Origin: Dacryopinax spathularia
Lineage: Eukaryota > Basidiomycota > Dacrymycetes > Dacrymycetales > Dacrymycetaceae
Assembly: GCA_037974965.1 (NCBI GenBank)
Contig: JBBPFI010000006.1
Span: 372,001-436,000 of the forward strand
DNA length: 64,000 nucleotides
Reading direction: 5' to 3'
Shown here piece by piece: positions 11,950 through 21,302 of the stretch. The notes below the pieces were generated by a model. That model was not told the DNA's origin and searched no databases. It saw nothing but the letters and a program-made list of their open reading frames with translations. The position numbers were made by a program, and so were the translations under genes. Each line of letters starts with the position of its first letter. Position 1 is the stretch's first letter.

Positions 11950-13380
11950 CGTTCAGTAGTCGGTTCTACAACATCCAAGCGTCAGCATCCATCCACCATC
12001 GACACCATCCATCCAGCCCGCCCGCTTTCCCGCTGCTTCCCGCGCTCTTTCCGCAGGGTACGGCGGTAGACTGGGGTGCGAAAGGACTCACAAGAAGGGA
12101 GAATGAGAGGAGATTACCGTGCGGAACGTCGAGGATGGGGAGGTCGACGACGAGCTCTGTATGCCTGGGATGGGCTCAATGCGGCGGAAGCTAATTTTCG
12201 ACGAGGAGGAATGAACCCGCAAGAAGCCCATGCGGAGGAGATCACGTGATCATCACCTACCGTGCGGTTCCCCTGGCGGCACAGTTACGCTTTCTCTCCT
12301 GTCGTCGCCCCTCTGCCCCTCATTTTTCATCCTTCGACTCGCTCGATGCTCTAGATTCTCCACGCGCGGTAGCACCTTATTGTACCTGTCTATCTTCTCG
12401 CGTATGTTTCCTTCGAGAAGCTCCCAACCTCGCCGCGGTTCAAGATACTCCTCATCGACGTTTTTGCTGGACTGATCATGCTGATAATCAATGGACTCCA
12501 TCATGCAAATCCACACACAAGTCCTGGGGATCCACTCCGATGGTTACATGCTCGTCGACTGACGACACGCACGCCAAACGAGGGTCTCGTCGGAGGTCCT
12601 TGCACCTTAGGACTAGGAGCGCCGGGTTTATCGTCATATGATCCTCATGATCAGCGCTTGACAACGGGGTGGAACATCTCTCGCTTGACTTCATTACACC
12701 GTCTCTTAAACTTCAGAAGGGCAGACACGTCTGTTGCTCGAACTCCCCTGTTGGAGGCTTCTCTCGCCCACTTATCTCGGAGGGTGTGATCCCTTTTCGC
12801 CACAAAGCAAGGGTTACAGAGTGCTCCCAGGACCAACCCAGGACACTCTGGCCCTCCTTTATCGACCTACCTCCTCCATGCAAGCCAGAGCGACCTCCTC
12901 ACCTCACCTGCCCTCTCATTGCTCGCCCAGCCTGGTTCGCCGCCTCTTTCAGGCTTCATATCCTCGACTCGCCACACGGACGAGTCGTAGCTGCCAGAAC
13001 AGAAAGAGAGGAGAGGTATGTTGAGGGCGGGTTCTTGTGCGTCCCTTTGCTCAAGACAAGAGTAGCTGAGTCTTGATGGTTGGGTTCTTTGTGCGCTGAG
13101 TGATGAATGCGCGGATACGGGCGGCTTCTCAGCACTGGATTTTTTTGCTCCGAGGTATTGCAGGCGTAAGCTCGTTCTATCTCCGTGGGTTTATCAGTTC
13201 TTCGGGGCACAAAATACTGTCTCCTGTGCATCGAAAGTATCCCTCGCGCCGGGACATCCGCGGGGCTGAGTCAGGGGAAGCAGCTTGTGACTTTCCAAAG
13301 AGCCGCAATCAATCAGCTCCATTCATTCTTATTATTCCCTCTATCTACCATTCCTAAGGTCTTATAAAACCCTGGTGAGA
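11950..13380. other. Intergenic region, no gene recognised
   Basis: This is the RPS2 promoter side followed by 1.2 kb up to the 3' end of the second amidase. Several 60-130-codon open frames exist on both strands. One minus-strand frame near 12253-12516 has a mildly charged, coiled-coil-like composition, but it lacks splice-linked extension and no family is recognised. No tRNA was found. Confidence 0.4.
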
Positions 13381-15222
13381 TTACATAACATCCGCCAACT
13401 GCGTCTTCGGCGTCGCCTTATCATACGCATGATTCTCGAGCCTATGTTTCGTCCCCTGCTCATAAGCATACGCCATCCCCATCAGCCTCGCATCGTCCCA
13501 CTGTCTCCCAATAAAGCTGAGCCCGAACGGGATCCCAGGAGCAGGGAAGAACTGAGTGCCATTATGGATCGGCGTTGCCGGCACCGAGGACGGATAATAA
13601 CTCAGGGGCACGTTGATTATCGGACAGCCCGCGATGGTCGCTATGGTGGTCGTGCGGCCCTCGGAGGGGAGGGCGATGGCGTCGCACCCATACTTGTCGA
13701 GCGTAGCGTGGATGCCGTCCGTGCGCCCGATATAGTAGTCCAGCCAGACATCGGCCAAGTAAGTGCTGTTATCTTGTCCAGTAGTGGCGTTCGCGGTCAG
13801 CCAGCTCGCCTGGTTGTTCTGCAGCGGCGGGAGCTCCAGGTCGGCATGGGCGATATTGAACTCTATCAGGTCGGACAAATCATGTACGTCCGTGGGGATG
13901 GACACGAGCTCCGAAAGGTAGTTCTTGATGTCCACCTTGAAGTCGGTCGCGAACACCAGTCCCGTGCTGACGTTAGTGGGGTAGAGCCCGTCAAGCACGC
14001 TAGGCATATCGGCAGGGTCGATGATCGTCGCCCCCAGACCGGCGATCTCGCTGAGGGACTTGTTGAACGCGACGCCGATGCTCGGGTCGTTGTGCGTTAT
14101 GTTGTCCTGGTTGAACACTTTGCGCGGGACGCAAATCTTCTTCCCTTCCAGCGCTTTTTCGTCCAGGTAGTACGTGTACCGGGGTACGACGTCCGGCTGG
14201 TCGAGGGTGTAGTTATCCCTGAAATCGGGGCCGGAGATGATTTCGAGGACCAGAGCAGAGTCGGCGGCCCAGCGAGTGATAGGGCCGACTGTGTCCTGGT
14301 GCTCGGACAGCGGGACGACGCCGGAACGGGAGACCCAGCCAAGGGTCGGGCGGACGCCGAAGACGTTTTGCCTGTCGCTGGGGCAGATCACCGATCCGCC
14401 GGTGTCGGAGCCGAGTGTGACGGCCGCGAGGCCGACGGCGGCGGCTACTGCTGAGCCGGAGGAGGAGCCCCAGGTGTCGCCTTTCGGGTAGTAGGGGTTG
14501 GAAGTCTGACCACCTCGGGCACTACGAGCAAACCCCCATCAGCATTAGCTCTTATCTAGCAGAGAGGGAGGAGAGAGGACGCACGACCACCCATTACTGA
14601 TCCCACTCCCCCGATAATACGCCCACTCGCTCAGGTTCGCCTTGCCCAAAATGATCGCCCCCGCCTCCCGGAGCTTCTTCACGACGTGCGCGTCGCGCGG
14701 GACTATGCTCCCCAGGAGGGCGTATGAACCGGCGGTCGTGTTCATCTTGTCTGCTGTGCCGATGTTGTCTTTTACTAGGACGGGGATTCCGTGTAGCGGG
14801 CCCCAGATTATGCCGGCTGCGCGGTCTTTGTCGAGCTGTCTGCATCATCACCGTTAGCTGCTCATCTCTTCGACAAGCAATCCGAGCGATCGAAAGAGCC
14901 AAAAGAGAGGAAGAGAAGAGGGTAGGAGGAGAGGAGGAACAGAGACGCACGCAGCGATATCCAGCGCATCCGGATTAGTCTCAATAACCGCATGCAGCTC
15001 CTCGTTCACCTCCCCGATCCTAGCCAAGTACGCCTTGACCAGATCAACAGCCGTAAAACATCCAGCCTCCATCCCGTCCGAGAGCTCCTTCACGCTCGCG
15101 TCGTACAGATCGGGGAGGACGCAGTTCCGGGGAATGTGGCGCTTGGGCACGCCGCCCGGGGCCGCAGCGGCGAGGGCGGTGGAGGCGGTGAGGAGGAGGG
15201 AGAGGGAGGTGAGGAGACGCAT
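13381..15222 (-). CDS. Secreted amidase (amidase signature family)
   Basis: Three exons (15222-14951, 14839-14585, 14521-13381) encode 555 residues. A signal peptide ([20 protein letters not shown]) precedes the mature enzyme. The amidase core shows the catalytic lysine in [16 protein letters not shown], the glycine-serine segment [13 protein letters not shown] and the cis-serine/nucleophile loop TLGSDTGGS, so the Ser-cisSer-Lys triad is intact. The C-terminal part ([20 protein letters not shown]) is usual for the family. It should hydrolyse small amides, probably outside the cell; substrate cannot be predicted. The 5' end matches the partial gene at 1-194 closely, so the two are paralogues in the same orientation about 15 kb apart. 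A TATA-like element lies upstream. Confidence 0.93.
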
Positions 15223-15332
15223 GTTTGCCTTTGCTTGACTGGGGCGAGGATGAGGGGGGGGGGGGGGATGAGAGGGGCAGGTGCTACGACTAAACGAGCG
15301 CCTGAGGTGTCCTGCCTTGCAAGGCGAGGGCG

Positions 15333-15340
15333 TTATATAT
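15333..15340 (-). promoter_or_regulatory. TATA-like element of the second amidase
   Basis: The plus strand reads TTATATAT, which is ATATATAA on the coding strand, about 110 bp upstream of the amidase start at 15222. A poly-G run of about a dozen bases (from about 15255) lies between it and the start. Confidence 0.45.
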
Positions 15341-16307
15341 GCCTCATTGCCGGAACGAGCGGTTCGCGAACCCGCCTTCTCCACCTCCAACACCTCTTCC
15401 TGCAGCAAGCCAGAGCCGATACCAGATCTGGGGTTTGTCTAGCCTATTGCGTGCCCCCCCTCTCCTCATTCAATAATGCCTCCCATCATCCCATTTCATC
15501 GCACCAGCTGAGACAAGTCAACCAACGCCAAGCCCATTAGCCTAGTTCCCAACCGCTTTCTCATTGGCCTCACCCATTTCCGACCCGAGCAGAAAAGTGG
15601 AGGTCAGGCCCTAGCTGTCCCACCTTCCAAGTTGGGAGTTGCGGATTGGACCAAGATAAGCTGCGGCTCCTAAAGGAGAGTCATGCATGACAGCGGAGAC
15701 CTCCGAGCCACCGAGCCCCGAGGATGCCGATGCACGGCGCCGGGCTAGTCCAGGGCAGGGAGAGGGGAAGTAGAGTTGAGGGGTTGTCTCGCTTGAAGAG
15801 GCTGACTTGGGTTGGAGTAGGGAATTGACAGGATATTCAGAGCAAGAAGAAGGGAGAGATAAGGACGAAGAGCGAGGCGGAGGTTCGGGCTTCGGACGGC
15901 AATGCGGGAGCCGAGAAAGCGGTCTTGCGAGAAGCTTTCCGGCGGCGCTTCTTACTTCGGAGGAGTCATAAGTAGCACGTCATCCCATCCCAGCCAAAAC
16001 CGGGAAGCAGCAGCCCCAGATTAGGCAGGTCGAACCAATAATATCATCGACGGCAGACAGAGACGGAGGACGATAAGCAGGGACGGCATTCCGCTCTCCT
16101 TCATTAGGCTCTCAACCCAACGCTGCCGAGATGCCGGCTTGGCAGAGTCAGGGACGTCGGAGCCGAGGACATGAATAATCCGACGCACGGGGTTGGCCGG
16201 CATGACATGAACAGTGCGGGGTAAGGCGTTCACCCGTCCTCCTCGACGTCTTTACTGCTGCCATCGATTGGAATTCTCAGCTCTTCTGCTAAACTCGGAG
16301 TTGAACG
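15341..16307. other. Divergent intergenic region
   Basis: This separates the second amidase from the hydrolase gene. No gene, RNA or repeat was recognised. It probably holds both promoters. Confidence 0.4.
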
Positions 16308-17579
16308 ATGAGCTTAACGCCCAACAAACCTCCCGCGTACACGTCCGGCGCTCCATTAACCCGCGTCCGCTCGCCCGAAGCGCCTCTCCAAAACCCGCTC
16401 GGCGCCCAATCCGTCACAGTCCAAGTCCCCTCCGGCGCCCAGCTCTTCGCTCTCTATCTGCCATGCGAAGAGTCCACCGACGAGTCCCGTTCTACGACTG
16501 GCAAGCCGGCTAGGCCACTACTGGTGCTGCTGCATGGATATCCGCAGAATCATAAGATGTGGTATTCCTTCGCGCGCCATTTTAGGGATTGGGATCTCCT
16601 TATTCCTGACTTGCCGGGCTATGGACACAGTACGAAGGAGCCCTCGGCGGACGGGTCGAGCTTGGCGCATTCGAAGCGGGAGATGGCGAAGGACGTTGTC
16701 CACTTGGTCCATTCGCTGCATCCGGCCTGCGCAGAAGGAGGGAAAATCATCGTGTACGGACATGATCGCGGAGCTCGCCTGGCGTACCGAATGGCTTTGG
16801 ACTTCCCCGACCTGGTCTGCGGCCTAGGCGTACTGGACATCGTCCCCACCCCACACGTCTGGGAAAGCATGTCCCTCGAAAACAACCTCCACGCCGCCAC
16901 GCGCAGGAGCTACCACTGGATATTCCTCGCCGCGCCGCATCCGATCCCGGAGATGCTGATCGAGGGCAGGCCGACGGCGTACATGCAGGCGACTATGAAG
17001 AGCTGGATGGGCGCGCGGGAGAGGGAGAGGGAGGGGGGCGGGGTGCATGCGAAGTGGGTCGGGGAGAGTATTCAGCCGTATTGCGGGCCGGGGGGGATGA
17101 GGGCTATTAGGGGCGCTTGCGAGGATGTGCGTTGCCTGTTCTGCTTTCTTCCCCCTTCCGTCTTCCTCTTGTCTTGTTCTCCTACTGTCATCTTGCCCAA
17201 CCACCTATTTGCCTTCCTGCGACTGATGCTGGTGGATGATGGTACTGACATGCTACGGCAGTACCGCGCCGGCGCGACACACGACCTCCAAACGGACCTC
17301 CCCCTCCTGCACCACACCCAATCCCTCTCCTCCCTCCCCTCCTCCACTCCCGCGTCCGCCAAGCCCCCAGCACCATTCAGAATCCCCATCCTAGCCCTCT
17401 CCTCAATCCACCTCCACCGCAGTCTAGACGTCGGCGGCATCTGGCACTCCCTGGGCGAAGAGGGCAAAGTTAGGCATGTCGAGATTGGGGATGAAAGGAC
17501 GGGACATTTTTTGGTTAATGAGCGGGAGGAGGAGTGTGTGAGGGCTACGAGGGGGTGGTTGGGGGCGTGGTGGCCTTGA
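16308..17579 (+). CDS. Alpha/beta hydrolase, haloacetate dehalogenase-like
   Basis: The product is a cytosolic alpha/beta hydrolase close to the fluoroacetate/haloacetate dehalogenase and epoxide hydrolase branch. Landmarks are the oxyanion segment LLVLLHGYPQNHKMW, the cap-adjacent DLPGYGHSTK, the nucleophile elbow GHDRGARLAYRMALDFPD with Asp as nucleophile, and YHWIFLAAPHPIPEMLIEG, as in dehalogenases. A 135-nt intron (17127-17261) joins ACED to YRAGATHDL. It is frame-preserving and free of stops, so retention would add 45 residues. Without it the protein is 378 residues. The C-terminal His lies in ERTGHFLVNE. Substrate cannot be assigned, since plant-type epoxide hydrolases share many of these motifs. 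Confidence 0.85.
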   Translation: MSLTPNKPPAYTSGAPLTRVRSPEAPLQNPLGAQSVTVQVPSGAQLFALYLPCEESTDESRSTTGKPARPLLVLLHGYPQNHKMWYSFARHFRDWDLLIPDLPGYGHSTKEPSADGSSLAHSKREMAKDVVHLVHSLHPACAEGGKIIVYGHDRGARLAYRMALDFPDLVCGLGVLDIVPTPHVWESMSLENNLHAATRRSYHWIFLAAPHPIPEMLIEGRPTAYMQATMKSWMGAREREREGGGVHAKWVGESIQPYCGPGGMRAIRGACEDVRCLFCFLPPSVFLLSCSPTVILPNHLFAFLRLMLVDDGTDMLRQYRAGATHDLQTDLPLLHHTQSLSSLPSSTPASAKPPAPFRIPILALSSIHLHRSLDVGGIWHSLGEEGKVRHVEIGDERTGHFLVNEREEECVRATRGWLGAWWP

Positions 17580-18148
17580 GTGGGTTGGGGGGTTGATGGG
17601 TGGGTGGTTGCGGGTTTGGGATGTTCGATACTGTGTAATGTAAGAATAGCTCAAGCGGCGAAAGAAAGGATCCCGAATGACATAAATGTATCGATCGGTT
17701 CGTCGCTGTTGGGACCCCGCTTGTCGTGGCACGGAATGGCAGCACAAACAGACTAGATTTACACTGCACACAAGAGGTACATCACAGACAGCAGCAGACA
17801 GGAGCAGGGAAAAGATTAGCTCAGACAGACGAAAAGAGAAGAAAAGCAAGAAGACCGCCCTCATCCAGAGAACCAGCCTTTTGTGAGACAAGAGAAAACA
17901 ACACCACGGAACAGAAGAGGAATCGGACAGCAGGGGGAAGAGAAGAGAAGAGAAATCGGATATCTACAAAGTTGGTGAGGGGATCGGTGGTGGTAGAAGT
18001 GGTGAAAGTGCCGGGTGTCGATGTAGCGGTGAATATATGCGCAACTTCCCATCGCAATACAAAGAAGTTCATCCTCCTTCCCTTCAACCCTCCAGATCCA
18101 GATATCTCAGGCGGACGAGCGGAGCAATCGACCGAGTCTTCGTGCGGC
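17580..18148. other. Convergent 3' intergenic region
   Basis: This holds the 3' flanks of the hydrolase (plus) and the PHD gene (minus). It is purine-rich around 17800-17960. No gene was recognised. Confidence 0.4.
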
Positions 18149-20517
18149 TCATCGTCTCCCAACACTAACTACCACCCCCTCGCCTACACCACCAAGCGGC
18201 ACCTCCGCCCTCGAGTTCCACAGCTCGTTAACCTGCACAAGCCTTTGCGTAAGCTGACGCAGGAGGTCTTGTGCTTGAGAGGCGGAGGTGAGGTTGGAGG
18301 CTGTTTGGAGGAGTTGGAGGTCTGAGGTTGAGGCGGGCGCTGAGGGGCCCCTGGGTGCTGTTTTGGTGGTTGTGGGAGCGGAGGCTGGGACAGCGCTAGG
18401 TGGGGCGGAGTCGGTGGCGGATGTGGGTGCGGGCTCGGTAGTGGTCGGAGCGGCGGGTCCGTTGGATGATGGGGCGGTCGAGTCTGCGAGAAGGGTGGGC
18501 ATCTTCTCCGCCATAGCCTTATCGAGCACATTCAGCTCCTTCCCCTCCACTGCTTCAACCTGCTTCTCTCCCTCAACCACCTTAGCGGCATCCTCGCTAG
18601 AGGGTGCAGCTTCAGCACCAGTACCAGCAGCCGGAGCACTCGGCAACCCACTCTCCGCAACAACGGGACTCGCACTCGCACTTCCCGTCCCCGAAGAGCC
18701 CCACAAACCCAACTCCCTCCCCCTTTCCTCCCTCCTCTCCAATTCACTCCCGACCCGCATCCCCCACATCAACATCGCCCCTACGCGTTTCTTCATCTCC
18801 CCCGGGGTGATCCGCTTGGAGGGCCACTTGATCTTACATTTCAGACCGAGGGAGGAGGGGATGTCGGATGCTGAGAGTGGAGTAGGGGTTGGCGTTGGCT
18901 GCTGGGCTGAGGTGGGAGCTGGTGCGGTGGTGGAGGCGGAGGGAGGTGAGGGGACGGATGGGTCGGCGGTGGTCGCGTGTGTTGGGGAGCTGGTGGGTGT
19001 GGGCACGGGAGAGGCGGCGTGTGCCACTACGGATGGGAAATGCTGCACCAGTGCAGGGAGAGAAAACGCGTTGATGGGCACAGGCTTGACCGATAATCCC
19101 AGTCCGGTAGTAGGCGAACCCGCGCTAACGGCGCCCATGGCACTTCCATTCGTCGCGCCATGTCCATTTCCATTCGACGGCGGGTCGGCGAATACGAAGC
19201 TCAGATGGCTCAGGTGGTCGGGGATGCTTCCTGCTGCGTTTGGTGCATAGCCAGCAGAGGGAGAAGGCGGATCCTTGGCTTTGTTATGCGCTGCTCGCGG
19301 TCGCTTGGAAGGGGTGGATGTCGCTGCTGCGGCTCGGGATGGACGAGCGCGAGAATTTTGCGCTGGGGCAGGTGGGGGAGTCGGAACCGAGCTATATGCG
19401 CGAAAAATTAGTTATATGAGCGCACTGGAGAAAGAGGGGACGTACGCAGAAGTGACGTCCTGATCGTCTGCTCTCCTGCGTTTCTTGCTTCCTCTACGAT
19501 CGCCTTCATCTTCGACAGTGGCTTGAGCGGGAGCGCCGCCGGAGAGCAAACCGCGCTCCTCAGCGTCGAAAGCAGCGGCGCTGCTATTCATGGTTGCGCG
19601 ACGCTTTGGCTCGCGGGAGAGGAGCGGGCTATCGGGGTGGTTGCCCAGCACTGGAGAAGTAGTGTTGGCCTGATTCAGCGCAAGGCCGGAGGATGGCGTG
19701 CGTTTATGTTTATCGCGCGAGCGGGTGAGGCGTCTAGCGCGCATATATAATCAGCATACATGCGGATGGTACGTGGAAAGAGACAACGACATACCGGAAG
19801 TCCGCGCCCCACAGATCAGGCCTGCAGATCTCGCACAGGTGGTGGAACCCATCTCCTTCCACCTCGCTCTGGTCCGTAAAGCCCATGCAAGGTCCGTGCT
19901 GCCACATCTTGCAGACCTCGCATTGGATCTGGAATGCGTCGTCGTCTGCCATACATTTTAGCATTAGCACATGCGCATATAGGCTGTGAGGAAAGAGGGG
20001 ACATACCGGTGTTGCCGCACCAACAACGCGTTTCGCCTTCTCCTTCTTCTCCATCCCCGTCAGCGTCGGCGTCTTCGCCTGTTGAGCCGCCAGAGCCGTC
20101 CATACGCGTGTCGGGCTCGAGCTCGGGCACGTCTGCGGGGTGCTCATCTTCCATCTTGACATCTGACGACGAGGGTGACTTTTTCTTCCCCGTCTGTTCT
20201 TCTTGTACATCTTCTAGTGCAGCAGCGCCACGGGCGGGAGGACTGCGCTTGCCCTTCTTGCCATTCCCAGCGCCATTGGCGCGAGTGCCACTGGCGAGCG
20301 GTGAGAGCTCTTGCTCAGGGCTGCGAGAGGCACTCGCACCACTACGTTTGGAACGGGAGTTGGGCGGGCGAGAGGCACCGTTGTTGGCATTGGCGGCGGC
20401 GGCGGATTGGGGGAGGGACGTGTCGCGCGGTGCGACGTCGGATGAGGCGGTGGAAGAGGGTGGGGGGTAGGGTGCGGTGGATGGAGGTGGACGACGGGCT
20501 GAGCGGCGGGGTGCCAT
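18149..20517 (-). CDS. PHD-finger protein, Cti6-like (Rpd3L deacetylase complex)
   Basis: The protein starts at 20517 and has a basic, Ser/Pro/Ala-rich N-terminus. A single PHD finger is split by an intron: RCWCGNTG joined to DDDAFQIQCEVCKMWQHGPC, then FHHLCEICRPDLW, with the C4HC3 ligands in order. Further exons carry basic patches (RRLTRSRDKHK, RRGSKKRRRADDQD) and a C-terminal block GLKCKIKWPSKRITPGEMKK with VGAMLMWGMRV, then LLRQLTQRLVQVNELW. In yeast and S. pombe, a single PHD of this kind followed by basic low-complexity sequence is typical of Cti6, which docks the Rpd3L histone deacetylase complex on methylated H3. Orthology is inferred from domain order only; Bye1-like proteins are the main alternative, but no TFIIS or SPOC domain is visible. 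Confidence 0.75.
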
Positions 20518-21302
20518 TGCTCAGAAGGTTGGATGGATATAGGAGGGGAGTGGATGAGGGGAATGGAGGGCCTGACAGGTTGAGTTGCTGGGAAGAGGGA
20601 GAGGGGAGAGGGATGTGACGATGCTTGAAGAGGAGGATTGTAAGCGATGACGAGCCTCGGTCGAGTGGTGTGCGTGTGCGTGCGTATGTTCAGCGGGTGT
20701 GGTGGGCGAACGATGTGTACGCAGCGGCGGCGGCGAGGGGCGGTATGAACAACAGTCGTCCTTCCCTTCCTTGACCGTCGTCCTTGAACAAAGGGGGGAA
20801 TGCTGGCCGTCCGAGTGCAAGATTGCCACTTCCCCTGCTATGGTCGCGTGTGCGTAAGAGTGTGAGTGGGAGGGAGTGTGATGTCCGTGCGCCGCTCCTT
20901 TGCCCTTTCGCCCACTTTCCCCTAGCCCTACTGTAGCCGTGCCCTTTCACCCGCCAAGCCACACCCTATTGGCCAACCGGCCGAACTCGGTCACAAGAGG
21001 GTCCGGGCCCGTGCACACATCCATCCATTCACACAGCCACAAACTGGAAAAGCTGGTGACGAAAGAGCACTTGCACGTGATTCTACCTTGCTTTTCCAGT
21101 ACATCCGTGTCCCGTGACACTGGCTATGCGCGGTGCATTATGCACGCGCAGGACCCTATGCTTCTGCTGACCAAGCTCGGCAAATCAACAGAAGCATCGG
21201 CTTCCGGCCTTCCGTCCGCGTGCAACGCATGGTCCATTGTTGTTAACTTCGTCGTGTTGTCTCCTAAAGCGACAACTCTTCTCTGCTGCTTGACTTCGAA
21301 CG
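20518..21302. other. Left boundary of the accessory island
   Basis: This is the divergent region between the PHD gene and the KDZ gene. It contains the PHD promoter side. No gene, terminal inverted repeat or obvious target-site duplication could be recognised at this edge. Confidence 0.35.

Noticed and set aside
12430-12450. Possible tRNA B-box (GGTTCAAGATACTCC)
   Set aside because: The last part does not fit the GGTTCRANNCC consensus and no cloverleaf could be built around it. No tRNA was found in the window.
12253-12516. Small coiled-coil-like gene on the minus strand
   Set aside because: There is no recognisable family, no convincing splice extension and no promoter sign. Kept as intergenic.
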